Origin: Odoribacter laneus YIT 12061
Lineage (GTDB): Bacteria; Bacteroidota; Bacteroidia; Bacteroidales; Marinifilaceae
Reading direction: 5' to 3'
Length of the DNA stretch: 64,000 nt
Assembly: GCF_000243215.1 (NCBI RefSeq)
Contig: NZ_JH594596.1
Coordinates: forward strand, 2,115,194-2,179,193
The notes under the pieces were generated by a model. That model saw only the letters and a list, made by a program, of their open reading frames with translations, did not search any database and had not been told where the DNA came from. The translations under genes and the position numbers were made by a program. Numbering within the stretch: position 1 is the stretch's first letter; the number at the start of each line of letters is the position of its first letter. This document shows positions 27,501 through 34,118 of the stretch, one piece after another.

Positions 27501-30192
27501 AGATATAGAAAATTATGTGATGCTTAAGCATGGATTAGAGCGTAATGAATATATGAAAAAACGTAAGGTGGATAAATGGTATATCCCAGAAATGAATAAA
27601 ATCGAACTTACACGACAAGAAGACGGTGAAGCTATTTATTTAGAAAAAATGCGAGAGTTGGATATGGAACGCAAATTAAAATTGAAGGAACTAGAGAATA
27701 CTGATTTTGCAGGAATTTCAGTAATAGCGGATGAAGTACCCGACGCTGATATAGAAAGATATATAAAAGAAATTGAAGAGCATCATCCAGATGAGGTGAA
27801 TAATTTATGGCAAAGTATAAATGATGCAACAAACTACTCATTAAAAAAATGGTATGATTCTGGTATGATTGATCGAGATTGTTATTGTAAGATTAAGTCT
27901 ATGTATAAAAATTATATTCCACTACGAGGTTGGGACGAGACAGTTGCACATGATGTTTTTGAGTACTTTACGGATAGTGGAAATATTTTTAATAGTCCTT
28001 TACGATCTGCTGAAGGAAGGCGTTCCCGTGCCGATGACCCATTTGCTTATCTCATTAACATAGCAGAAAGCTCGATCATAGGCGGAAATAAAAATTTAAT
28101 GAAATTGCATTTTTTAAGGCTTGCTCAAAAATATCCATCCGATTTAATGAGCACGAATAAAGTATGGTATGAAGATTCTGGTAGTGTTGATGAGCAAGGA
28201 GAGCCATTATACGAGGCTGTATTTCCAGATTATAGTGATGATATTGAAAGGTACAGAAAGAACGTAGAAACTTTTAATCAAAGGATGAAAGTTTTGGAAG
28301 CTGAAGGTAAAGCTTATTCTAGCCGGAGTCGTTTAAATGTTGGTCTACGCCTTATTAATAGCGAATCAGAAGAACATATTGTTCGTGTACGCCAAAATGG
28401 GGAAGAATTTGCCATCCTGATACATGGTGACCCACGTCCTGCACAAGCAATAAACGGACTGAACGATGAGGAAAGGACGAATAATCGGGTAATAAAGGCG
28501 ATCCGGACTATGAATCGCCAAATGGCTGCCAATTTTACAACGCGTAATCCGGCTTTTGTGGTTAGTAACCTGACAAGGGACCTGATTTTTTCAATTTCCA
28601 CGTTGTCAGTCAAAGAAAGTAGTAAATATCGTAATCGTTTTGTCCAAAATATATATGCTGCCAGTGGAGCAGTACGAAGATATATAAATGGTAAAGCAGA
28701 TTATAATAAACCAGAGGATATACTATTTAAAGAGTTTTTGGAAAACGGCGGAGAAACAGGGTATACAGCCCTTTATAATATTGAGAAATTTAAAAAATTA
28801 ATTAACCGAGAAATAAAAAATACCCATCAAAATAAAATTTTAATAACCGGTATAAAAATAGTTGATTTCTTTGAGGCAGGGAATCGCTGGGCAGAAGATT
28901 TAAGCCGTTTCTCTACTTATATGACAAGTCGTCAAATGGGACGCACCGTATTAAAGTCCGTTAGCGATGCAAAAGAAGTAACCGTTAATTTTAATAGAAA
29001 AGGCAGTGGTGCGTATGGTGCCCACATATTTCGTAGCTTATACCTTTTTTTTAATGCTGCAGTTCAATCGCTGGCAAATGTGACTGGAATGGCTATTAAA
29101 TATCCGGGACGTACTGCCAGCCTTGTCGCTACATACGCGGCGATGGGAGTAATTGTTCCTACTTTGTTAATGGCTCTGGGAGGGGATGATGCTTTAAAAG
29201 AGTATTTAAATTTGCCCGACTATGTCCGTAAAAATAACCTATGTATTTATCTTGGGAAAAAGCATGGATTTGTTACGATTCCCCTACCCATTGAGTTAAG
29301 AGCACTTTTTGGCTGGGGAGACAGTGCATTCCGGTATATGACCGGAGATGCTTCCGGAGAAACAGCCTGTGGGGAAGTAATTATGGGAATGTTAGACCTC
29401 CTGCCTTTAAATCCTGTTGGGGGTGATACGCCTTTTATACCAGACGCTATGAAGCCTATTGCACAATCTTATTTTTATAACCGGGATTTTACGGGGCGGC
29501 CTATAGCCAAGGTGAATGAAAATAATAAGTATTTGCCTGAATATCAGCGAGCATACAGAGGTACAGGAGGATTTTTCGTAAAAAGTTCCGAAGTATTGAA
29601 TAATTTAACGGGTGGTGATTATGCAACTCGTGGAGGATTAGATCGTGTCGGGAATGTCCTATCTGAATTGTTAAATACTGAAGTCAACGTTACAAATCCG
29701 GCAGCCTTAGAACATTTGTTTGAAGCTTATTTGGGAGGAACTTTTACAACAATAAATCAGGCCATGAAAACTTTATATGATACCGGGGAGTGGGCTGTAA
29801 CAGGAACCAATACTATAGAGGCACGACAAATTCCTATTCTGAATCGTTTTTATAATACCGGAAGTATTTATAGTAGCCAGGCTAAAATCAATGAAAAATA
29901 TTTTGATGCACTTGATGAATTGAAAGAGACAGAAAGCCGCCTCCGAAGGTATAAAGAAGGAATGATGAGCGGTAAGATAGATATAGATAAAGCGTTAGAT
30001 AGCTATAATCAGTTAATAAAAGAAGGTAAAATAGAAAGAGCAGAGATTATTAAATATTATTCCAATGAAATCCGGAAGATCGATGAGAAAATTTTGTCTG
30101 CAGTTTTAAGTGAATCAGAAATTGACGAGATAAAAGAAGAACAATTTTTATTGAAAGAACAGATGATAGAAGAATTAAGAATAATTCAATAA
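15583..30192 (+). CDS. Giant polyvalent protein: methylase, SF2 helicase, zincin, LPD domains (4,869 aa)
   Basis: One uninterrupted frame. Approximate layout: residues 125-420, helical region with Gly/Ala-rich hydrophobic helices (230-266, 378-403); 617-663, SH3-like strand domain; 890-945, polyvalent-associated domain (EAGARKFSDFAQSMVSDIGD); 1326-1646, N6-adenine methylase fold with motif I LEPAAGSGNF (1470) and NVPFG (1535); 2146-2756, SF2 helicase with HQVGSGKT (2167), DEAH (2357), ATGTPITN and QRNGRGMRQG (2699); coiled coil; three more polyvalent-associated domains (3065-3540, last containing DEIQSQRHQNGK and RYDL); zincin HELVGHKG (3742); C-terminal LPD38-like region (4307-4773) with a hydrophobic stretch at 4507-4535. 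DarB/polyvalent proteins of this kind are co-injected antirestriction factors. ATG chosen over TTG at 15562. Confidence 0.9.
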   Translation: MPIDVTKIKPKADREETINNIVDKLFNQNDTLSHTDLSTSQDSIRNEVSKPEISSTGKMLYHSFGQDIIVDVSDRIDPDGYTEVTDSKKQVYLVKANELKPLPDDYFENEQSEQKNDRKPGFWNTYVGDLIERFGASVYQFNGDLYNLADKTDKLLTKIDPVGGVIADMIKKNWEQKHPDKVYKTWLREQADNTYSYADLLRQRSDRYTGKNFTELAKEGDYAGMVGEAFLTASESLAQSIVAMAGGGWGLALTGATAGVQKYDQLDQSPETKDMSEAMKIYNSVATGIFNALFEKLGDAAIGREFKRLVLKHGADEAKSIVRSNLENWLDGMFKKYGVLWMPVSEGLEEVATQISENITDYCTGATDKWDPMEGALENFVYGAAGGAQFSMAGVPFAIRNRIIKSQSRKAFNNAKKNLINTFPNEDTETFVRGLTFMSPAEQEMTLATIARSGAYEQDQINTLIDFTEKANKYKDWNNLKADETDKQAKKELAIQTALHDFDIATSQITNEEGFIQEVVLSGEDNPVYIIKGNVVVTENGTGTLMADVTNSSKELFYKDEAGEMQVVSSSRIERIENIVNVLTMRENLEAELREVDNSPEQEIVQDETNLSEHINNGDPIVYRNYNGDEIEGTVIDAYSDAESVFLSDGTVVNKKDIIRTTPLQDQSTLENNLSKGETGISESSVTSEIKNFEIEPGLTASLQEDGTYILDKTFTKSEFDKGKKFIERLNADYNGENIHFELTELPKTNPDNPLEKTKFGILGRIDRLIPSIENTNTDQAEMLTDLKTAKVTDNKITPLTENKETREAINEIISQENATEENILEIPGKEKLNHEKNTHQPEKTDTESNQPRTHKKVFGANNKLVSREQYDELKKLWKDKTQGQLNVGFDPELLSIGIQMAAFHIEAGARKFSDFAQSMVSDIGDSIKPYLVAIYLGAKHMPGMEIIAKDMDSSEFISIFNVDETRAKQVATEEVKERYSRYQNELKTLYARKEELDKTNDGFVLKKQIADLEQLIQRIEETFGKSLDVPDEKENLKKQIRDKGWDEEHVIIGSPPKIVPERNEKVEKKIFNNSEETSASIRDVIERFPLKTYSITNITHERPSVEVAKNIKKDIRKFVKALQRVTGWELNRNAKGKVEYCRVNLPPAGGEATFTIWKSNSNLGIYASIGYKLNEQFNSYIPDKKFTFRVVKKGESSAYEQNLFYTTDASVTKIAEEFEKAIDDYLKKLVNRNNERRDDGIGTLPDSGSENQGIVDARMDARGNISDVQRGHFEGLSGESSKQGNRRERSRNENRKELDRSAGDYERNSSLPNENGAERNARIIEFGTDSADRGIFEHALIKNSRNYVILDPINIVPKGEIAKIKANLEVIKLLKKIESEDRIATSEEQKKLSQYSGWGGLSEVLNKDKIHSQNWSEKYGDFHKQLTELFTEDEFLSAINSTINSHYTPGHIVTSLWGLAERLGFKGGKVLEPAAGSGNFLGLMPSHLASKSIISAYELDSITGRILSLLYPDAIVKVTGYENSKDRAFDLIITNVPFGKIAPYDASNKDLSKFSLHNYFIAKGIRQLNPGGLGIFITSTSTLDNGASAKFREWVSNEGNADFVGAIRLPNNAFSQNAGTEVTTDIVVFRKRDNNGISPYRQPFRYALPLKETKKQDNTPITIDVNEYFVANPDMMLGEPMLAYQANKGKLYSADDFTLKPKAGENLSQILNEAIQKFATNITDTQAEINRSMELAKESDKEGSLIIRDGEIREVSNGELIVPHWVNEYITNIKGKHVSKRQVAKHYIDVREIINNLVDAEVHGSEDIEELRKHLNEQYDSFVGEYGQFYNNLKLRFLTDNDVDWSSVYALEKIESKYVADGNGKFKRKFFIKKSDIFYKRISFPVTEPNIASSLEDAMRISAAYRGNLNLSYVAKLLGVTEDEAKNKILDKELGFENPVTGLVEDKDNYLSGFVRTKLDEAKKAAEIDKRFTANVKALEKVIPNDIPASQIRFRLGTTFIPSEYIEKFIKDKLEISATVRYIPTLNKWIITDINNSHNAKNKTVYGTKRISGLELIYKGLNLSQPIIFDVFKENGKEMRVKNLEETAVAQSKLSDIEDEFIDYISGNEEFINEVARLYNEGYNGYKEKQYTAPSFLHFPGANPDITLREHQRKAIPRILQECTLLAHQVGSGKTYTIITAAMEMRRLKIAKKPLIVVHNQTIEQFISSFKLLYPTAKILSPTKKQTDAKNRIRLFNLISYGDYDAIVVPQSFITMIPDNPERQKAYIKEQISELENLLNNIDPHEEKTLHSQLSSQLKEFHETLNNLNKDSADPKVKTTKTKANQQLGIIKRISRQADRKVDEIRTFEQLGVDALFVDEAHAYKKLGFVTKLANVKGIDKGGSKRAFSMYMKVRYIQEVTGNKNVVFATGTPITNTMAELYTMLRYIAPDIQQKYNIKSFDEFATTFGAIEPSLEFTAAGSFKIVDRFKSYVNLPELLTAFRARTDVVLTEDIKEFKEKNTIPKLKNNSFTQIIIKQSDGLKTIMCALRKQLEDWEKLSGKKKQKLRHIPLVVFNQAKQAAIDLRLLNPDFPDDPGSKTNRVVSEVFRIYESTSSYKGTQLVFCDMYQSSKKKEGILNFNLYKDIKRKLIVKGIPENEIAIFTEYSDSQREHLFEQVNSGEKRIMIGGQTMSTGVNVQERLAAEHHVDAPPRPMDFEQRNGRGMRQGNMHAEMGIPIEILTYGVERTLDATAYQRLLIKQNFINQMMKGENLGREIEDLAAEDDASDLNFNQMMATLSGSQYAILHQQRNYELKKLEMAKKNFERRQVELNQQLKDAQYLITYYRNKIEEAEKIQKTVSQFFPDGKINLLKIDDKIYTEKFGEVLEAFFQKLRVKSVKDACQHHYKFYLNGHENPIVIRLTSIVHPESIQYSFYITDSADSQISSEIKFGQGFLTSFAKLIGRVKDNLAAIKERQQQNDIKIPILKEEIKKPFDKLEKLENLRMEVEELEDKMQKEVLNETGIDTKAIEEKEAEEINLEETIDENLVEEAEISETLERIIPDAPSTINNNESNDVLALPIIKTKHTKTGADLFVVKLSNRLTRNDFMRLKKSAGKYDGKWSNFTKGFNFNRSEDAEYFREDVNRKTEKGYDVLFREIEPIENEIFYSNAEHAVMSIKQDKATSLQWLSMLKNNGGLKVGEDKWLGLSDWLKSENNKILTKKDILRCISLNKIPLFETELQGLPSKEFWKKSQETPETKYYTFLKTEEANVVAHHHIKDEEDITKLRKRIIDGEVYQDEFKQAISNRIADIEIYNYNDHYILYDPNIDSYILNRNYFDSFEEASNAIAYGLINDVRLKHTTKGLDLYKELVLVVPSVQEWNKADAIHFGDVAGGKAVVWIRFGDTVDKNGKKVLAIDEIQSQRHQNGKTKGYVSDYFNELEQKQEFPFAKKMQNYYLQKVYGIITSTQYDEFINKINQEIIESGLDIETVNDIYNRYYTGFGKWDYIPDAPFEKNWHEVAFKRMLRYAAENGYDVVTWTKGKQQADRYDLRQKVDFVRWKNKGDIYNLELDKRGVTYFFNNIQKADLDNYLGYELTEEIISSSENFGTIEGNGLKLGGEKVITFYDKTLLDFVRKYVKKWDSQIKDFILPKVEEAGRIMWGVEITPEMRASVLTGQPMFRESENLQKIEKEQIIREIERFKRRLGIDFTLIQNRGELPLEVFKRMKEDSRYPGVFIPSSGKAYIVLDEIASVKDAQRSILHELVGHKGIQGLLGENIGQFSEKVLRSMSKEARIKWLKQYNDNRLLAAQEYVASFAEGYTEMTQWNRIKAIIRNFFRRVGIDLKLTDQDLMYLLWKGVRKLQNRSSVLEMANYAKKDYTYFREAETSYDVQLDTATELEIDQIEKVKLHNLITSHSFRFTEAYQDRMLAVKKMQDLIEQKIERKLPDYMNAYLYENTLASRNTYETEYFRNNNLLPLVKAIAALENRRLSRRDIENYVMLKHGLERNEYMKKRKVDKWYIPEMNKIELTRQEDGEAIYLEKMRELDMERKLKLKELENTDFAGISVIADEVPDADIERYIKEIEEHHPDEVNNLWQSINDATNYSLKKWYDSGMIDRDCYCKIKSMYKNYIPLRGWDETVAHDVFEYFTDSGNIFNSPLRSAEGRRSRADDPFAYLINIAESSIIGGNKNLMKLHFLRLAQKYPSDLMSTNKVWYEDSGSVDEQGEPLYEAVFPDYSDDIERYRKNVETFNQRMKVLEAEGKAYSSRSRLNVGLRLINSESEEHIVRVRQNGEEFAILIHGDPRPAQAINGLNDEERTNNRVIKAIRTMNRQMAANFTTRNPAFVVSNLTRDLIFSISTLSVKESSKYRNRFVQNIYAASGAVRRYINGKADYNKPEDILFKEFLENGGETGYTALYNIEKFKKLINREIKNTHQNKILITGIKIVDFFEAGNRWAEDLSRFSTYMTSRQMGRTVLKSVSDAKEVTVNFNRKGSGAYGAHIFRSLYLFFNAAVQSLANVTGMAIKYPGRTASLVATYAAMGVIVPTLLMALGGDDALKEYLNLPDYVRKNNLCIYLGKKHGFVTIPLPIELRALFGWGDSAFRYMTGDASGETACGEVIMGMLDLLPLNPVGGDTPFIPDAMKPIAQSYFYNRDFTGRPIAKVNENNKYLPEYQRAYRGTGGFFVKSSEVLNNLTGGDYATRGGLDRVGNVLSELLNTEVNVTNPAALEHLFEAYLGGTFTTINQAMKTLYDTGEWAVTGTNTIEARQIPILNRFYNTGSIYSSQAKINEKYFDALDELKETESRLRRYKEGMMSGKIDIDKALDSYNQLIKEGKIERAEIIKYYSNEIRKIDEKILSAVLSESEIDEIKEEQFLLKEQMIEELRIIQ

Positions 30193-30275
30193 TTAAAATA
30201 ATGTACTTTTGTCAAAATGATTGCATACGGAATATATCAAACAATTTCTGCTTTCCGGAGATTTGGAAAATAAGA

Positions 30276-30304
30276 AAGCTACCAAATTTCTTAGTAGCTT
30301 CTTT
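30276..30304. terminator. Terminator after the giant gene
   Basis: AAGCTAC pairs with GTAGCTT across an 11-nt loop, flanked by A-rich and T-rich tracts, so it could serve both the giant gene (plus) and the HigBA-type pair (minus). Confidence 0.65.
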
Positions 30305-30327
30305 GTAAAAGAGTATATAATATAGGG

Positions 30328-30633
30328 TTATCCTATTTTAATTTCTAAGCCAAGAGCGTGTGAAATTTGTAAGAATGTAGAAAGTTGCATGTCTGTTTCT
30401 CCTCTCTCTAGACGAGCAATATAAGAACGTTCACGACCAATCTTATTTGCAAGTTCTTCCTGCGTAATGTGTTTATTTTTTCTTGTACCCCTTAATATTT
30501 CTGCATAGTACCATGCCATTGCTTTAGCATTAAATTCAGCCCTTTGCTCACTACCCCGCTCTCCATACTTTTCCTTCAGAAGATCTTCTCCAGTGGGCAG
30601 TCCTTGTAATTTTTTAATGTCTATCTGTGTCAT
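30328..30633 (-). CDS. higA: HigA-type XRE antitoxin
   Basis: Antitoxin and autorepressor. After a helical N-terminus come AMAWYYAEILRGTRKNKHITQEELANKIGRERSYIARLERGETDMQLS, a complete XRE helix-turn-helix (about residues 45-95). It starts within the last four bases of the toxin gene, giving the toxin-first order typical of HigBA. 101 residues is the usual size. Located between two late-type phage clusters but on the opposite strand to the giant gene, it is a likely cargo (moron) locus expressed in the lysogen. Confidence 0.85.
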   Translation of the reverse strand: MTQIDIKKLQGLPTGEDLLKEKYGERGSEQRAEFNAKAMAWYYAEILRGTRKNKHITQEELANKIGRERSYIARLERGETDMQLSTFLQISHALGLEIKIG

Positions 30634-30962
30634 AAGTTTAGATTTTCAATAATGGATTCAGCAATTTTAATTTGTTTGTTGTAATCTTTTGTTGATTTCT
30701 TCATAAATCCATTTAAGAATAAAATGTTTGTTGCATTTATAAAGTTATCGTTATCACAACAGAGTAATATAACTCGATATTCATTTTGGGCAGAGATACG
30801 AAGTTCATAAAACTGAGTTCCTGATAATTTTTTTACTAATTTAGTATTGATTACCCGAATAGTATCCAAAACTACTAAAGCGTGGTCGATTTTGGCCTGA
30901 ATTTTATCATCAAGACTATTATAAAATTCGTCAAACTCTGGTGTTCTAATTATATTTCTCAT
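30630..30962 (-). CDS. higB: HigB/RelE-family toxin (Gp49-like)
   Basis: Ribosome-dependent mRNA interferase fold of the RelE/Gp49 type: MRNIIRTPEFDEFYNSLDDKIQAKID, then VKKLSGTQFYELRI and EYRVILLCCDNDNFINATNILFLNGFMKKSTKDY. The phrase GFMKKSxKxxxxEI/QI near the C-terminus is characteristic. 110 residues from the ATG chosen; the open frame extends 11 hydrophobic codons upstream but these do not fit the family. Partner antitoxin overlaps by four bases. Could act in abortive infection against other phages or in prophage maintenance. Confidence 0.85.
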   Translation of the reverse strand: MRNIIRTPEFDEFYNSLDDKIQAKIDHALVVLDTIRVINTKLVKKLSGTQFYELRISAQNEYRVILLCCDNDNFINATNILFLNGFMKKSTKDYNKQIKIAESIIENLNL

Positions 30963-31072
30963 AACAAAGGTAACTAATAAGATACAAAAAACCAAATTGA
31001 GGGCATAAAGATTTACGAGTATAGCATTTTTTTTGATTCTAACATAATATTTATGATAATTTTATTTTATCC

Positions 31073-33079
31073 TTATATAGAAGCCTCACCAATAATTTTC
31101 TTTTTATGATTACGAGAAGAAGTTATTTTCAATTGCGGAAGTGGGAGATCAAAACAAATGTAAAGTCCAATCAGCCGAGTCATAATAATATCATCATGTT
31201 GTCCCTCAATTGCCCCGAATGAGCCATTAGGCTTTTTTTCGTACCATCTGGCTTCATTACAAGCTTGCTGATCCCGTTCAATGTAACCCTGTTCTCGTAT
31301 AATTGCTATAAAGTTATCTATTATAAGTGGTTTTGTTGATTTATTCGTGTGAAATCCCCATTTAGCAGGAATTCCCTGACGTATTTGGTCTGCAGGAGTG
31401 CGGGAATACAAATTTGTATAAAAATTAGCAATTGTATCATAGATGAATTCTGTATGGTCTCCGTCTGTCTGTTCTGTTTCGGCGGTATTACTTTCAAAAA
31501 CTAATAAAGCATTATTATAAAAAGTTGCTATTTGGGTTGAAGTCCAAGCTAAAATATCGTGATCTATGTGTCCGCGCCATTGCGCTACAACTTCAGGTTT
31601 GCCTCCAAACATTAACCAGTAACGATCTATTACTGTAATAACTGAAAAATCAGCTTTTTTAGAACGTCCTCCGGTATCCACAATGACGAGATAACGGTAT
31701 AATATTGTTTGTGTTTTATCCGGAAAAACCCATATTTTAAATTTACCCTTAGAATCGGTGGCAAATTTAAGATTCTGAAGTATACATTTACGGGATTGTG
31801 GGTTTAGTTTTGCTCCAGAAGCAGGTGCATCGGCAATTAATTCGCCCATAGCTTCTGGTTCACGACATTCTTTCCGAAGCTTTTCAATGTGTTCCACTTG
31901 GAAGACAGACTGGCCTGAATGTTGAAAAGCTTCGATGTCATCTGACGGGAATTCCTCTTTCATACTGGAATCAGAAGGTTGTTCTTTTCGTTTAAGACGA
32001 TACCAGTTGATTGCTTCAAGAGTTGCCCCTTTTTCCCATAAAAACCATTCATAATCACTCATTGAATGAATAAAATCTTCGTATGGAAGGTCAAGCGGTT
32101 CAGAATATATGTCGATTTCAAACCAAGAAACAAATACGGAAAGAAATGCCGAGCATTTTTTTTGGGCTAATAACCATTGGGTATGGAAAAAGTTACCAAT
32201 CCCTTTTGCTGTACTTTCATAAGCTATTAATGAAAAGGGTACTCTTGCTACAGCGGAACTAACAGATCCGATAAGCTCTTCAGGACGATTCCCTTCAGTA
32301 TTCGGGAAAAATGCAACTTCACTATAATGTACCATTACTGCGTCCTGAGATCGAACGCTATTGGGGGTTTCAGCGGAACCTACTGTAATGGTGCATCCTC
32401 TTGTGGGGATATATTTTATGTTGTCGGTTCGTTCATAAGGCTGTAATTCAATTTTTTCTCCACTGAAGAGCGGGTAATTTATAAGTGCATTGCTAAACAT
32501 TCCACGAATGTTTTTTGCTGCATCTTTTGTGTGTGCACAGATACAGGAATTCCAATTCTTTTTATGAACCAGTTGTATCCATAACATATAGAGCTGAATA
32601 AGTGTGCTTCCCCCCCATTGGCGGGCTTTTAATAATATAATCCGTATTGGTAAGCCCGCTAAACGTTGTGTCTCTATAGCTTTGAGTAATTTACGTTGAC
32701 CTCGATTCAGTATAAATGGAACGTACTTTTTTGAAATTTTATCTTTAATACTCAAACACAGAGCAGCATAAAATTCAAAATCGTATTTAATGCGAATTTT
32801 TACCCAATTAATCATAAAAAGATTTATTGCTTCTGTATCGGCCTTAATACCATTTTTTTCAAGGTATAGACTTATTGTCCCTGCTTTTGCTAATTGTTGA
32901 CAAAGAGGAAATTCGTCGTACATTTTTTGGGGAATAAACTGAAGAGGAAAGGGAGCATCTGGAAGTTTGAGAAGGGTACGCGGGAATGTATCAGAACCCT
33001 CTCCTGTGATCGGATCATACGGAAGCTTAATTATATCAAGCCGGTATTGATTTTCTGCTATGATACCAGAGATGTTCAT
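31073..33079 (-). CDS. terL: Terminase large subunit (packaging ATPase-nuclease)
   Basis: Pumps DNA into the prohead and cuts it. Walker A-like LLKARQWGGST (residues 149-159) is the adapted terminase form, and the Walker B region is AVMVHYSEVAFF (about 250). A C-terminal RNase H-like nuclease carries acidic residues in VIVDTGGRSKKADFSVITV (about 475) and LLVFESNTAETEQTDGDHTEF. At 668 residues it is full length. It overlaps the rhomboid gene by four bases, so the two are co-translated. It is separated from the portal by 12 kb, an unusual order. Confidence 0.9.
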   Translation of the reverse strand: MNISGIIAENQYRLDIIKLPYDPITGEGSDTFPRTLLKLPDAPFPLQFIPQKMYDEFPLCQQLAKAGTISLYLEKNGIKADTEAINLFMINWVKIRIKYDFEFYAALCLSIKDKISKKYVPFILNRGQRKLLKAIETQRLAGLPIRIILLKARQWGGSTLIQLYMLWIQLVHKKNWNSCICAHTKDAAKNIRGMFSNALINYPLFSGEKIELQPYERTDNIKYIPTRGCTITVGSAETPNSVRSQDAVMVHYSEVAFFPNTEGNRPEELIGSVSSAVARVPFSLIAYESTAKGIGNFFHTQWLLAQKKCSAFLSVFVSWFEIDIYSEPLDLPYEDFIHSMSDYEWFLWEKGATLEAINWYRLKRKEQPSDSSMKEEFPSDDIEAFQHSGQSVFQVEHIEKLRKECREPEAMGELIADAPASGAKLNPQSRKCILQNLKFATDSKGKFKIWVFPDKTQTILYRYLVIVDTGGRSKKADFSVITVIDRYWLMFGGKPEVVAQWRGHIDHDILAWTSTQIATFYNNALLVFESNTAETEQTDGDHTEFIYDTIANFYTNLYSRTPADQIRQGIPAKWGFHTNKSTKPLIIDNFIAIIREQGYIERDQQACNEARWYEKKPNGSFGAIEGQHDDIIMTRLIGLYICFDLPLPQLKITSSRNHKKKIIGEASI

Positions 33080-33582
33080 CCTTTTTTATGAGAGATAGAA
33101 TTTTCTATAATTCCGACTATTGTACCAATAATGAATGCGTATAAATGGTTGAGATTATTTATATGAGGATTAAAGGCAAGAATAACAGCGGAAGTGATAA
33201 TTGAAAATAACCAAATAAGGTATTTTGACTTGTTAATAATTTTCAACTTTTTCCCACAGATTGATAGGGTTATGTATATACCTAAAAGTGCAAACACCAT
33301 TCCGGAAGCTCCAATTGTAGGGTGTAGTTTAATTGATGCATAGGAAGCAATTACGGCAGCAACATATACGTAACCATAAAGAAAATATTGAGGTATCACT
33401 TTCTCTAGCATACGAGCGAAAGAGATAAAAGAGAAAGCGTTCAGGGTCAGATGAAGTATATTGGTGTGTTGAAACATATAGACGAAATGAGTGTATTCGG
33501 GAGTATGCTGTGCATATCCTATATTTATCCCTGATAGATAAATAAGGATGAATATCAATAGAAATAAATATTTCATTGTCAT
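33076..33582 (-). CDS. Phage-encoded rhomboid-family intramembrane serine protease
   Basis: Small membrane protein of 168 residues with about five or six hydrophobic segments. Rhomboid landmarks are in order: HTNILHLTLNAFSF (HxxxN of the oxyanion helix, about residue 39), GASGMVFALLG (catalytic serine in GxSG, about 93) and NHLYAFIIGTIVG in the last helix (catalytic histidine). Rhomboids cleave transmembrane segments of other proteins. It lies between a small unknown gene and the terminase with 4-nt or 1-nt overlaps, so it is expressed with packaging genes. Substrate unknown; the hydrophobic N-termini of the phage capsid and ejection proteins are speculative candidates. Confidence 0.75.
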   Translation of the reverse strand: MTMKYLFLLIFILIYLSGINIGYAQHTPEYTHFVYMFQHTNILHLTLNAFSFISFARMLEKVIPQYFLYGYVYVAAVIASYASIKLHPTIGASGMVFALLGIYITLSICGKKLKIINKSKYLIWLFSIITSAVILAFNPHINNLNHLYAFIIGTIVGIIENSISHKKG

Positions 33583-33968
33583 CAGGATTTTAGAAGAGAA
33601 TAGTATAAAATGAAAGCTGATTCTTTGGAAATGTAAAAACGGGGAGCAGGACTATAGATAATATTAGATAATACTTTTTTTAACGATTGGTCTTTTGTAA
33701 GTTTTATTTTTACTTCTTTCAAAATAGTTGTATACATTTCTTTTTTAAGGTCGTTTCTGAAAAGTACTTCTTTCCCTCTTAACATTTTAGAAATAATCCT
33801 TAACGCCTGCTCATAGCTCACATAATACCTTTTCGCTTGAGAGTGAATAGTTGCCTGTATTAATACATCTCTTGAAAGTTGTATAGCCTGTTTTCCATAA
33901 GACCGAATGACGTTATGATAGGCATTCATAAAATCTACATCTCTTTCTTTTTTAAATTCCAAATACAT
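33582..33968 (-). CDS. Conserved-looking phage protein, 128 aa, unknown
   Basis: Not recognised. Soluble, basic, mostly helical, with a repeated-looking pair of segments AKRYYVSYEQALRII (about residue 45) and APRFYISKESAFILY (about 113), which suggests an internal duplication of an aromatic-Ser-x-Glu-x-Ala motif. First gene of the minus-strand terminase operon; its stop overlaps the rhomboid start. Possibly a DNA-binding packaging or regulatory factor, on position only. The frame is closed by a promoter-like AT-rich gap upstream. Confidence 0.6.
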   Translation of the reverse strand: MYLEFKKERDVDFMNAYHNVIRSYGKQAIQLSRDVLIQATIHSQAKRYYVSYEQALRIISKMLRGKEVLFRNDLKKEMYTTILKEVKIKLTKDQSLKKVLSNIIYSPAPRFYISKESAFILYYSLLKS

Positions 33969-34118
33969 ATAGAAATAGATTTATTTGTTTATATTATAAC
34001 AATTAATTATTGTGAGTATACAAATATTTATTTAAAAAACAAATATTTATTAATTTACAACAAGGATATACAAGTGGAAAAACTTTTATTCGTAGGTAAG
34101 AATTACAAAAGAAGCATT
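33969..34118. promoter_or_regulatory. Divergent late-operon promoter region with direct repeat
   Basis: A 150-nt, very AT-rich gap between the divergent terminase and capsid operons. CAAATATTTAT occurs twice, at 34021-34031 and 34040-34050, 19 nt apart. No exact TTTG-N19-TAnnTTTG is seen, so recognition by a phage activator is possible. Confidence 0.4.

Noticed and set aside
30630-30995. Longer start for the HigB-like toxin
   Set aside because: The 11 extra N-terminal residues are hydrophobic and not found in the family; the internal ATG gives the standard start.
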